DNA from: Rhyzopertha dominica
Lineage: Eukaryota; Arthropoda; Insecta; Coleoptera; Bostrichidae
Assembly: GCA_025024175.1 (NCBI GenBank)
Contig: QCXZ01000137.1
Coordinates: 59,732,911-59,796,910 of the forward strand
Reading direction: 5' to 3'
DNA: 64,000 nt
Part shown: positions 49,057 to 59,783 of the stretch, in pieces
Position numbering within the stretch: position 1 is the first letter of the stretch
Layout: each line of letters opens with the position of its first letter
Made by a program: the position numbers and the translations under genes
Notes under the pieces: generated by a model
What the model was told of the DNA's origin: nothing
Database searches by the model: none
What the model saw: only the letters and a program-made list of their open reading frames with translations

Positions 49057-52026
49057 TTAAACTTGCGTATATTGAAACGCATGCTCTGACTCAAGAATTT
49101 TTTTAAATTCCTGAGCAAAATCTTGGTAGTCCGCATAAGTGGAAGGTAATTCGACTACGTTTGAACAGGTGTGAACTATAGGTCTTCTACAACTACCCGA
49201 TAATGTAGTAAAACTAACTTTTATAAATGGAGGCATATTGGTTGAGCCTGTGACAAAACACAAAAAATGAGACAACTGTTCCCTATTAAGAGCCTTTATA
49301 AAAACTTTCAAATAATATAATGCCGAAGATTGTCCCCTGGATAAGTCATCATCAATGGTTTGAATGCATTCAATAACTTTGTTAGGTGTCGCAGCTTGCA
49401 TTAACATTAAGGAAGTCATATTTTCTACGTTTATACTGTTCCAAAATTCTTCAAACATAAGAGGAATGCCTTGCTTAATGGCTTTTATAAAGTTTATTGA
49501 TTGCGTAATAAGGCAATTCTCAGCAATTGATAGAATCTGATCACTTATTTCTGATTCTTTTGGAAGATCCAAATAATCATATGCATTAAAGAATTCATTC
49601 AAAAGTGTTTCTTCGAATGGCTTTAGTGTAGAAAATGATTTCTCAGCTTTTTGCAGCAGTTCTCTTTCCCCTGCAGTGATAAACATTAAAAAGTCTTCTT
49701 TTATAACTTCTTTTGGGACAGTGCAAGTTATATCAGCAAGCAGTAAATATGTGCTGCGGGCTATTAGGTTTGGAATAGCCTTGGTTAATGCTATTTCATG
49801 CATTAGTATTTTCCCTAATACTGGAAAATGTATCATATCCTTCATTCTACGATGCAGTCGAAGATAAGGTACAACACGCTGCTCACCACGGAAAAATCTT
49901 TCTTTGCAACCCTACAAAAAAAGTTTTGCAATTTAACTGGTCAATTAAGGATAACTAGTTTTTTTTGGAATGGGAATTTTCATATAACAATCAAATATAC
50001 AAGGTGTTCCAATATTAAGATAGATTTGCATGTATGATAAATAAACAAAGAAATTATAAAGTGTAATAATATAAAATCAGGCAAAAAAAACAAAATGTGT
50101 AGTTTTTAGTNTTTGAAATTACTGCAAAAAAAACATACTGAGAAATGACAACGGCAGAATTTCTTTATGCTGCTGACTTGTTTATTACAACTTCTAATGA
50201 GAAGTGTTGCAAAAGTATGCAGCTGCTCATCGGAACAATTCCAAAGCTATTAATAACATGTTGTTCTTTATGGTGGCTACTACCTAGTTCACTGTTTACA
50301 CTAAACATTTCAGCACCCACATCTGTTATGCAAACAGTTTTGGTTTTAGTTTTAGGAGTCCATAACCAGCAACATAGCAACACCTTGAAGAACAACAAGT
50401 TATTATATGTTATTATGTTTTGAATATTAAACATATTCTTTTTTCAATGTATTGAAACATAAGTAGAGTGTTACAACATTTTATGAAGTATTTTCGTACC
50501 TGCCAAAACAGTGAAAACAACTCCTTTGTTAAACCTCCAAAATCATCTCCTTCTTCTTTCAAAAACCTTACTTTTAGCGTTTGTCCAATTATTGTATCAC
50601 CAGCACTACTGTATATTTCTAATAACTGGTCCATTATTTTACTTCTATCTATTTCAATTTCAAAATATTCATCATATGCAACATTAGGGAATATTATTTC
50701 AGAACCATACCCCACAGAAATTTCTAATTCTGAAAATATTAGTTACTAATATTATATAGCCAAGTAAAAACATTGGAAGATTATACCTGTATCATACTGA
50801 GATAGTTCTAGTTCTGTGTCTGAAAAAACAGATGTATTTGCCACCTCACGTACCCCAACGTCTGTAATATTATTAAACCTTCTAGATTGTTGTACTTCTG
50901 GAGGAGGCGCGATACTTGCAATATCATGCACACCGACATCTGGGTTATTATGTACGGTTCTCAATTCAGTACTTAGTGGCAAATCTCTATTTGGTATTAT
51001 TATAAGCTGTGACGCTGCTAGCAGACGTTTTAAATCCTCTCCATCTTCAATATTTCTTAGAACCACAATTTTTTTTGATTTTTCCAATTTTGCCATCTTG
51101 AAGCCAACCAAATCCAAAGGTATATCTGGATATAATGAACAAATGTAGTTTTCCATTTCCGCCAAGCTCCATTGCAAACAGTATTTGGCAGGACCTCGAG
51201 CATAGCCTGTCAAAAAACGATAACTCAGTGCAGTGCAAAACTTATCTTACAAAAATGTACACATACAACATCAAACATAAAAATATGGGTAATTGTTTTC
51301 AAAACGTCATTCTAAAATTGTAAACTAATTTTCGGAAATTCCTACAAATTATCACATTTAATTATACATAAGTAATTTTAGATTGTGAAAAGGACCAGTT
51401 TTCGAAAAACCGGCGCTTACATTTGCAACTATTATACTACACGTGGTGTTCTTCGTATGTTGCGTGATGTCGCATTCTCCTCACCTACGTGTAGTTCAAA
51501 TGTCCGAAGCAATGCATGAAAGGTAGTTTGGGGAAAGGAGCAAAACGTTGACTGAATTGCTACACGTAGGAAAGGAGCATATGGCATTACACAATAGACC
51601 AAGAAAATATCATAAAATAGGACTCGGTGCAAACACCTGTTTTTCGAAAAGTAGTCGTTTCCACAAGAAAGGAAGTGGTGCGGGTTAGTAGTTAAGGCAC
51701 GTAGAATAGAATGGCAAGTAGAAAATGAGAATTAAAGTAGGTATATGACATTTTGTAAACATTGACCAAAATATGTGCTTACCTAAACCACATTGTGTTA
51801 AACAGTCTATTTCTGCTCTAATTGGAAAATAGTCAGTATTGGATCTACGAAGAAGAAACGTCTTCTTCTTCATATATGTTGCAGGTTTTCTTCCCCGCGA
51901 TGTCCTTGGTCTGAAGCACCTTCTGGTTGTATTTAATATACTCTCAAAGTCATCATCATCTTCATAACTTGCAACTGAGTTTGCAGCTGCAGCAATCAAA
52001 TGTCGTATTCGACTATTTGCAGCCAT
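49057..52026 (-). CDS. HECT-type E3 ubiquitin ligase, G2E3-like, transposon-borne, four exons
   Basis: HECT ligases accept ubiquitin from an E2 on a cysteine and pass it to a substrate. Minus-strand exons 52026-51783, 51206-50787, 50729-50500 and 49911-49057 join in frame (phases 1, 1, 0) at GT/AG borders to give 582 residues. Residues 1-80 are basic (RGRKPATYMKKKTFLLRR). About 82-160 is a conserved-looking block (CLQWSLAEMENYICSLYPDI). About 165-221 is an acidic/Ser linker with two DVGV repeats. The HECT domain runs from about 228 to the end: the N-lobe has GYGSEIIFPNVAYDEYFE and EGDDFGGLTKELFSLFW, continuing to FFRGEQRVVPYLRLHR. The C-lobe ends in PIVHTCSNVVELP, with catalytic C547 35 residues from the end. 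All key residues seem present. It resembles proteins annotated G2/M phase-specific E3 ligase-like in animals. The substrate is unknown. Confidence 0.87.
49912..50499 (-). other. Long third intron of HECT gene with an exon-like relic
   Basis: Lies between GCAG|GTACGA and TTTTTGTAG. On the minus strand it holds an 89-codon open frame (50165-50434). Within it a 39-base piece, 50322-50284, is bordered by CATAACAG and CTAG|GTAGTA and would read DVGAEMFSVNSEL, echoing the linker words of exon 2. Its ends are phase 1 while this intron is phase 0, so it cannot simply be included. Confidence 0.4.
51383..51666. mobile_element. Foldback MITE inside first intron of HECT gene
   Basis: Begins TTGTGAAAAGGACCAGTTTTCG and its inverted partner AGTAGTCGTTTCCACAA ends it. 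Both arms contain TTTTCGAAAAAC. It sits wholly within the intron 51207-51782, so the coding sequence is untouched. Confidence 0.65.
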
Positions 52027-52254
52027 TATCTGCAATATCAATACAACTGAGTAGTATTTAATATATCTATATCCCCAGCACTCCAATACCAATAGTGTAT
52101 AATATTTAATATATGACTGCAGATAATAAAACACTTTAATTAATACGTTCGCTTTTACTATACTTTATGGTTCATAGTAAACACTTATTATTCCAAGGCC
52201 AAACTAACCTAATTCAAGTATTTCAAATTTAATTCGTTACAACTACTACTTACC
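52027..52254 (-). promoter_or_regulatory. 5' leader of HECT gene with an intron
   Basis: On the minus strand an AAAG|GTAAGT donor just after 52254 and a GATATTGCAG acceptor ending at 52030 leave only ATA before the ATG at 52026. This mirrors the leader intron of the transposase gene. Confidence 0.45.
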
Positions 52255-52467
52255 TTTAACAAATGTAGAAACGGCAACTTTTTTTAACACGAATGTAGGT
52301 GTTATTAGTGTGTTTTCTGTTACTACGGTACAAAGTTAAGATGTTAAGAAGTTTCCTTTCGCCCGCTTTCGCACAAACAGCCTTCGAACCACAGCGTCGA
52401 ACGTCGAACAGCCAAAACAAAGACAAGGTGGTCAAGATGTAGTTTTCGCGGCCGCCATGTCCACTGT

Positions 52468-52689
52468 CCAGCGTTGCCAGACTTGTCCAACAAAAAGCAC
52501 TGAATTATGCATTTTAGCATTGCCGTCTGCGCTGTTACTAAATTATTTACAATACAACGCTCTGTATATTGCAAATTGCCCAAACCCAAGCCGTCAAAAC
52601 GCGCTGATTTTGTTAAATTGTACTGATGTACTGATGGCCTGCAAAAAATACTCGATTCCGGACATTTGTACTGACTCTGGCAACCCTGG
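52468..52689. mobile_element. Small inverted-repeat insertion near the right repeat
   Basis: Ends CCAGCGTTGCCAGACTTG and ACTCTGGCAACCCTGG are imperfect inverted copies enclosing about 190 bases with no known product. It lies between the HECT promoter region and the right terminal repeat. Overlapping long frames (52344-52928 minus, 52457-52759 plus) are judged non-coding. Confidence 0.45.
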
Positions 52690-52792
52690 TCGTGTCCTCG
52701 CCCTGTATTGTAGGAACAATGCAAGCAGCAGCGCCAAATTAAAAAGATACATGAACTAAAACGATACTTGATATTTTTAAATGTATGAATTT

Positions 52793-54285
52793 CATCTAAA
52801 ATAACCGTACAAGTATAATTGGATACTATCTTACGTACAAATTGAATAGTTGGCAACACTGTATTTATGGATTTTGCACTATGCAGTGAGAAAGCAACAC
52901 TTACACAGCCCTGTATGTAGTAACACAAAATTCCGCCCGCAGCAGCGCCGAATTAAAAAGATACATGAATTAAAACGATACTTGATATTTTTAAATGTAT
53001 GAATTAAAAAGATACATGATATTTTTAAATGTATCTTAGAAATTCAACAATCGTAAGAATTGGGAAATATAATACACAGGTTTAGTCGCGAGCAACTCGT
53101 ATATGAAACAAACATTTTAATTCAACTATCTAGAAAATAACTATCTTTTAAATTAAATAACAAGTTATTTGGAAGCAGTGAGTGAGCGAAAAGGAAACAA
53201 TCTATTAAATTCAACAATCGCAAAAATTCGGAAACTTTTAAAAGATAGATTTAATAGCAAGAAACTCGAATATCAAACTATCGTTTTAATTCAACAATCT
53301 GAAAAATTCAACATCATTTAAATGAAATAACAAGTTGCTCAAATGCAAGGTATACGTAAAAGTGAAACAATCTCCTAAATTCAACAAAATTATAAATTAA
53401 ACCATCGCTTAAATTATTCGTTTAAATATGGTAAAATGCCAACAAACAAAAATATAACTAACACAAAAATTCAACAAACCTAAAAATGTCGAGAATTAAA
53501 TGGATACTTGTTCAATTTAAAGGTTATTTTAAATATAGAATGTATTTTTACACAGTTTATGTTACGATATATCAATGAAGCAAGCACAGAAATGTGCAAG
53601 TATCTAAAATATACCGCGCAATTTGTACAACAATAATTTTAATTCTGATATTTCTTTAGAAACATTATTTATATTTCGTATTTAACAGGATAGTTTATTT
53701 TTGTGATAGTTTATGCTTTCTTTGACTACATATTGCAGCGGTGTTTTCTGCTCAAATATTTAGGTATAATTTAAAAGGCGTCGCTAACACAAACAATAAT
53801 TTTATTTCAAGGAATTATTTTTAATGTTATACTGAATTCTGCTTTTAAAAATTATTGTCAATTTCTGCGATAGATTATTATTTTAAAAGCAAGGCAACCA
53901 AAGCGAATTAAATTATTTGTACTGTAAACGGGAATCTTTTATCCTTTTAAACGTGAGTTTTAGGCAGCGGTGAATACACGAACTATAACAACAATGGTAT
54001 TTTCCCTAGCGAAATGCTACGCCAGCGCCAAATTAAAATTATACTTGTCTAGTTCGACAAGAATTTTAGCGATAGAATTATTGTGTTTACGATTTACGTT
54101 CGTATAAATAAAAATATAAGCGTCGTAAGTTAAAGTATCTAAAATATTCCGCTCAATTTGTGCAACAATAATTTTAATTCTGATATTTCTTTAGAAACAT
54201 TATTTATATTTCTTATTTATCAGGATAGTTTATTTCTGTGATACTTTATAATATTTCCAAATAAAGAGTAAAACGGCGTTCCATA
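52793..54285 (-). repeat. Right terminal inverted repeat, expanded
   Basis: Inverted copy of 44257-45236. The inner part (52793-53714) pairs with the left repeat from its inner border nearly to the end, but lacks the last 50 or so bases. The true terminus is a second partial copy at 54137-54285. A short inner block (AAAAAGATACATGAA...ATTTTTAAATGTATGAAT) is also repeated at 52731-52790 and 52946-53007. Confidence 0.8.
53715..54136. other. 422-bp insert splitting the right terminal repeat
   Basis: Lies between two partial copies of the outer terminal repeat (about 53601-53714 and 54137-54285, offset 536). No ORF or inverted ends were recognised. It could be a duplication spacer or the remains of a second, nested element. 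Confidence 0.5.
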
Positions 54286-54291
54286 TCAAAA
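54286..54291. other. Target site duplication, right (TCAAAA)
   Basis: Identical to 44251-44256. Confidence 0.85.
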
Positions 54292-54334
54292 TGTTTAGGC
54301 AGTTGGAACGCATACGCTGTTGCAGGGCTTTTAT

Positions 54335-54880
54335 CCTTCCGAATTAATAAATTGGGCTTCACGAAATTCTCCTTTCCAATGGAAGAACAGAACGAAATCT
54401 GGAGGGCTCATGTCAGTGCTGCACGGGGGATGTGGAACGATTTCACAGCAGTTCTCGCAAACTCCTTTTACTGACACTGCTTTATGCGATCAAGCGTTAT
54501 CGTGCAAGAGGATCACGCCGCTGTCTATCATATCTAGTCTGCACTTTTGGAATCATGCATTTACATTTTCTACAAAGAAGACAAATACATTCAATAGCAG
54601 CAAAGGTATTGTCGGTAGCAGTATGAGGTCTTTAACTTCTGCGGTCGTCTTTAACACTAATCCAACGCTCTGGAACGCTTACTTCATTAAGTTACTGATG
54701 AACTGTCCACACATGACTCCTGGCAAGCTTCTTGTAACGCACCGTGAATTTTGGCAACCGTTTTTCGCGCAGTGTTTCAATTTTGATACACGCACATTAA
54801 TCTGCTACAGTGACGCGCTCCATTGCATCAAACTACCCCGATTCGAGAATTTTTTACACATAAACTGAGTGAACACCCGC
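54335..54880 (-). pseudogene. Mariner/Tc1-type transposase remnant, internally deleted
   Basis: The minus strand reads IDSGVILLHDNA, a stop, then EIVPHPPCSTDMSPPDFVLF followed by HWKGEFREAQF. These match the two catalytic Asp blocks of IS630/Tc1/mariner transposases (LLHDNARPH and HPPYSPDLAPSDF-LF). Upstream on the same strand (about 54870-54620) are HCAKNGCQNS and a frame giving DDRRSLKTS, resembling the N-terminal part and its linker to the catalytic domain. The middle of the protein is missing. Stops show it is dead. The 182-codon plus-strand frame over the same bases is its antisense shadow. Confidence 0.7.
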
Positions 54881-55199
54881 ACTCTGTATACAGCTAAGTG
54901 ATGTCCCAATGATAGACTTTTATAATTTGACAGCACTTGTTTTTTCACCATCCCCAGTTCAGCGCCAGCTTGATATGTGCAGGAATTATGACATGACCCT
55001 CGTAATTTCCAATTACTTTCTTAAAAGACAAATGTAAAGATGCATGTGTGTATAACTATTTAGTCATTTTACTCACTGAAAAAATTATGCACTTCTTTAC
55101 TAACAGTTATTTTGCAACACTATATCTCTCTAAACTTATCTCCGTTTCGTTGCCCCTCTTTATGTGTACTCACCTTTGACTCGTCAAAGATACTTTATT

Positions 55200-55914
55200 T
55201 TCGCTGCCTGAAAATTACTTTCTGATCTCAATATTCAGTACCGCGCTTCAATTTCCGTATGCTAGTAGTGACTGCAAATTGTCACATAAATCATCATTTT
55301 GGCTTTCCTGTGGATTTCTTACTTTGTGTTGTGTCTTCTAGGTGTTTAAAGCTTCCGTTGCTGTATTTGGTTTAATTTGTCCCGATCTCCTCTTTTAGTC
55401 TGCTAGTTTTAGTTATCATTTTTCTAATCGTTAGCTCTTCCTCTTTCTTCTGCGCTCTATTGTAGGCTGCTTTCTCATTCTCCTCCTATCACAACGCCAT
55501 CCGCAAAAGCACCATTGCTAGATATTTGCAAATTACTTTTACTTCATCGACTTTTAATAGCACTACCATTAATATGTGTATGTCACCCAATCTTTACCTA
55601 ATTCCCTCCACAATTTTAAACTCTTACTAATCGAACTTATTTCTCTTCTTCTTCTATATACTGCCTATATCTTTTGGTATATATTTTCTTCATACTTTCC
55701 ATATCACTTTCCTAGGGATCTTGTCAAATGTCTTTTCTACATTAAAAATGGTAATCAAATTACTCTTCTCTTGATAAATATGTGGTTTTGTGCATTTCGT
55801 CCACTTTCTGAATTGTAGTTTTTGTTTTCCTTCAGTCCAGTAGTTGTTTATACTAAACCTACGTGATGCTTTCTTTTTCAATTGCATCAATTTTAACGAT
55901 TTTGGCACCCTCAT
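55200..55914 (-). mobile_element. LINE reverse transcriptase remnant
   Basis: The minus frame 55690-55914 ends in FNVEKTFDKIPRKVIWKV, matching the LINE RT block F-D-L-E-K-A-Y-D-R-V-P-R. Farther along the strand, fragments such as NGAFADGVVIGGE resemble the ADDVV catalytic box with the aspartates mutated. Heavily decayed; RTE-like by the DKIPRKVIW wording, clade uncertain. Confidence 0.6.
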
Positions 55915-56229
55915 TTTAGTGACATTGAAAACGTTGTATATTATCTACTAGCCCAGTATCTAGGGACAGAAAAATTGGCCTTGGTGTAAAAAAGTGGGTT
56001 AGATGTGACTTTTTTATTTTTGAGTTTCGTAGTGAAAAGGCCAGTTTTCCAACTGCAAAGACCCCGACCGAGCATTTCGTAGCTTAAAAACCAAGAATAT
56101 TGGACTTCTCTTATTTTTTCTGTACCCCTTTGCCATTTCCAAGCAGGCACAACGTCCGTCCCTTCCTACCAATCTACGTGAATTTTTTTTGTGCTAATGC
56201 AGTTTAACGGCAATTGGAAAATTAGCTGG

Positions 56230-56975
56230 ATAATTTTATGATATAGTCCTCGGGCGCTTGTGCAATTTCCTCCGGTTTCGCAAATGACACCCCAAAGAAA
56301 CGTTGTCTCTTCTCCACAAGTGCTGGCAATTCACATAAAATACGGTAGGGGGTTTTATTCTCTTCTATACGCTTTCGACATCTAACATAATTGATTTTAC
56401 CAATTCTAGATAAATGTTTCTTGAAACAACAATGTCATGTAAGCACTCCACTTGCTGTTCTTAGATAAGGCCTGCTTAATCGTAGCAGTTCTGTAGCTTT
56501 ACTTTACAGCGGCTGTTTTTCATAAAGCAATCTGTTAGAGCACGGGGATTTTCGTCAACCCAAATATGCGTATTGTGAAAAACTCGATTTCGTCTACATT
56601 CGGCTTAATTAGAGAAAATAATATTTGCAAGAAACGTGTCTTCAGCATCACTGCTTAGGAACAAGTGGCAAAGTTTCTTGATGATCAAGTGGATTTAAGG
56701 CATGTTGTACACGTTACAGATAATGCAGCTGCTCGTTGAAAATTCTCTAAACAAAAGGAACCTCTGTTTTTATTCTCCGCACCCTCATCCCCGGATTATG
56801 CTCTATTAGTGCTAGAATTTTTTCTTTCGCTCTAAGAGTAGATTCCGGATCAATAGCATCTTTTGCTGAATGAACGGAATCACGTAACCTTTGGCGAATT
56901 CTTCCAAACATACGATGTGAAGGAATTTGATGATTTAGATAAGCTTCTATTTTGTTAGAGTAAACAACCATGGCA
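56230..56975 (-). pseudogene. DUF4817-type transposase remnant
   Basis: The minus frame 56747-56971 reads IPSHRMFGRIRQRLRDSVHS then KEKILALIEHNPGMRVRRI, the helix-turn-helix block usual for this family. Further along, FHNTHIWVDENPRALTD (about 56595-56545) matches the conserved HN-H-W--ENP block. Stops and frameshifts interrupt the rest. It is probably related to the plus-strand remnant at 23290-24020. Confidence 0.7.
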
Positions 56976-59783
56976 AATGAAAATTTGTGCCCTTACAATA
57001 GTGAAATACTTAACGTCTATTTCACAAAGCATCAGCCAACGATGATAATGGAATGCAAGTTTTAGCAAAATAATGGGGGTAAAAAATAACCTTCCGTTAC
57101 TTTGCGGATCCATGTTTATTAAAACTTTTTTTGTTTGTATTGGCCCATACTACCACCTCTTTAAATATTTTACACTCTTACTTCAACTCCCGGCATACAG
57201 GGTTATTGAGCGGGTGTCTTCCATTTTGATAAATTGTAAGACAATTTTAGCAGGGCCATTTTATAATCCATTATTTGATGAGTCTTAATGGGTGCCGTTA
57301 CAACTGTTTCTATTTATTCCATACTGTTTGTAACTGAAGGAGAAATGTTTGAGTTTTTCTCACCATAAGTTCTATACAGGGGCGGCGCTAGCTTATTTTG
57401 GGCCAGTGCAAATGAGAAACGCTGGGCTAGGAGGACTTAAGGAAAAACATGTACAACATAGTAAATAAAAGTCTTCATCCCCAAAATATAACATACAATT
57501 TAATTTTACAATAAATATTAACATAAATGGAAAATAACGATCTAAAATATCTATGCCGAATTAAGGAATGCACTTGTGTATTGCTAATAACCACTGTATT
57601 TGAACAAAGAGGTATTCTCCACAAATTTGCACATTTAACAATTTTCTTCATACTTTTGGTTGAAGAAATACTTTTTATTCAGCAACACTATCGAATTAAC
57701 CAAAAAACCGCCCTCCCTCAACGAATTGTAATATTTTACGTAGGAATCTGACTAACTGGACTTTTCCTTCTAATTTCAATGTTATTGAAATAATTACTAG
57801 GAAATCTTGTAGGTCCGTAGCTAGAGGGGGCTTTGCTCCTCTTGGAGGAAAAATTGCCCCCTCTAAAAAATCACTGCCCGATCTGTCACATAATTCTGGC
57901 ATTGCAATTGCAGTTTAGTTTTAATAAACACACGGTTTATTAAATACCTAATACATTAAGAATGGCAAAATAGGATTAAATACAATTCATACAATAAGAA
58001 GTTATCGCATTCAACAAATAATTTCAAACGAGGTTTCAAAGGAAAATATTGTTTGCAGGAACGCTATGTTTTTATTGCAGTTCTGCATATTAAGGTCACA
58101 ATGAGATTTATGTAGATTGTTTGGAAAATCTTTTAAATTTATCTGGGATGCATTTTAGTAAGTCAGCAGAAGAAAGAAAAGCGAAGAAATATAAACAATA
58201 TTGCCTGAGTTACGTAGTTTTTTCATTAACACGTCTTTTATCAACACATCTATTTACTCTATTACCGAGAAGGATAAAGGGGAATGTTCAGAATCTCCCA
58301 GACACATTGTCAATATTAGTAAATCTGTAGAGACTGCGTTTTACAAAACTGGAAATTACAGCGAGATGTATATTTTGGTATCAATCAGGTGATTTGATGA
58401 TCTAGAATAGCATATATTTAATATTGGACCAGGATGTAATTAGTACCACTTAAATATTATTACTGATTTAACATTAAAGGTAGCCTTAATACTGGAATTA
58501 ATTATCATATCGGACATTATATCACTTAAAAATAAGATAATAGTAAATCAATTGATTTTCAGGATCGGTAAATATTGTATAAGCTTAGTTAAATCGTGGC
58601 AGTGATAGTATACCTATTTATATATGTACTGCTATGTACTTATAGATTTGTAGTGGAGGTAATTTTTAATTTTGTTATATGGCAAACTCACAATTTTGGC
58701 AAAGGGCGCGGAGCCGAATTTGGTGCAGGGCCGCGCTGTTTGCACCCTTTGCACTTGCCTAGCGGTGTTGCTTGTTGTATAAGACCTTTTCCCAAATGTT
58801 TACATTTAGGTATTAGGTGCCATTGATCTCTGAAGCAAAATAATTCTGCCCTGTAAACTACTACAGGCACAAACACTCGTTATCTAGCAACCCACAGAGG
58901 TGAACTAGTCGTGAATACTAAAGGGATCCCCCAACAATTATTTATACCGTGGAATAAATTGTAACGGAGCTTCTCTTTTCCTTTTACTGAAAACTTCCCT
59001 TTGGCGTGGAATAAACAAGCGGGCGCTTTGCGTCTGCTGACCTGAATTTTTTCAGGTGCTTCCTGAGAACTGCGCACCTTTTCAGACGAGAATCGGAGAC
59101 GATAAGGACGAAACTGGCATAAGGACGTCGATACGTTTAAAAGCTTCCTGGCAGAACGGACGTAAAGCGGAGCACGATATTTAAANAACTCGAGATCTTT
59201 CCCTCGTCTAGACTGCCCTGTTTTAAAGCACACCTTGAACGTTCGCACACGCAAATCTGTATCATTAACTGGCCGTAAAATAATTCGTTTCCAGCACTAA
59301 TTCATCAAAAACCTTTTGGAGGCCAACAACTAGACGGGGCGCTTTGTAACTGAACGTTCCGGGCGGTTAGATGAAATATAATGGATTTTGCATGTGTGGG
59401 TGGAATTAATATGGGTGATGGGATTCAATTATCGGCCAAATTCATGCGAATAATTTGTTTCAGCCTCGTGTTTTTTGAGCAAGTCGTTAGTGATTTTGTA
59501 CAGAGCGTTGTGGAAATATAAAGTAGGGGACAGTTTGATCTGATCTGAGGGATTTAGTCTTAAAATTTTTATGTACGGATATGGGGAAGTGATCGCAAAA
59601 AGTGTTAATTGCGACACATTAAACGGTTGGGAAATTATGATCTAATCTTGGTTAAGTTTTATAGAAAGAACTTTTTGTCAAATTGCTACTGGAAGTGGAA
59701 AAAGTATATATCTCCAGCAATTTATGAGTCATTAGTACACAGACCTTCCTAGTAGCGAATTTGAGATGGGTTTGGATCATAAT
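56976..59783. other. No gene; possible hAT-type ends and G+C island
   Basis: A CAGGGGCGGCGCTAGC at about 57375 and a G+C-rich block with GGTGCAGGGCCGCGCTG at about 58719 resemble hAT-type termini, but they do not pair well, so no element is claimed. A small foldback AGAGGGGGC...GCCCCCTCT lies at 57822-57866. The 58890-59340 island is G+C richer with no known frame beyond a 124-codon minus frame (58880-59254) of unclear status. Confidence 0.4.

Larger units (their letters stand above)
44257..54285. mobile_element. Complete IS3EU-like DNA transposon carrying transposase and HECT ligase genes
   Basis: A 10,029-bp element. The left end TATGGAACGCCGTTTTAC is matched by the reverse complement of the right end (GTAAAACGGCGTTCCATA). 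A perfect 6-bp target duplication flanks it. Terminal inverted repeats are about 1 kb. Two convergent, spliced genes inside both read through without a stop: a DDE transposase (45532-47154, +) and a HECT E3 ligase (49057-52026, -). Known background, from memory: eukaryotic IS3-like (IS3EU) elements have TAYGG ends and 6-bp duplications. The classification is therefore inferred from ends, duplication and transposase type. Foldback elements inserted at 47558-47860, 51383-51666 and 52468-52689 are nested in it without breaking either coding sequence. Confidence 0.88.

Noticed and set aside
52344..52928. 194-codon minus-strand open frame
   Set aside because: It crosses an inverted-repeat insertion and part of the transposon's terminal repeat, has many Cys/His/Ser but no domain, and no splice logic.
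44257..54285. Maverick/Polinton identity for the large element
   Set aside because: No DNA polymerase B, packaging ATPase, protease or capsid genes; length and 6-bp duplication also with TATGG ends fit an IS3-like element better.
54320..54868. 182-codon plus-strand open frame
   Set aside because: The opposite strand carries mariner-type catalytic motifs, so this is an antisense shadow.
57375..58740. hAT element between CAGGGGCGGCGC and GCAGGGCCGCGCTG
   Set aside because: The two ends do not pair as inverted repeats and no 8-bp duplication was found.
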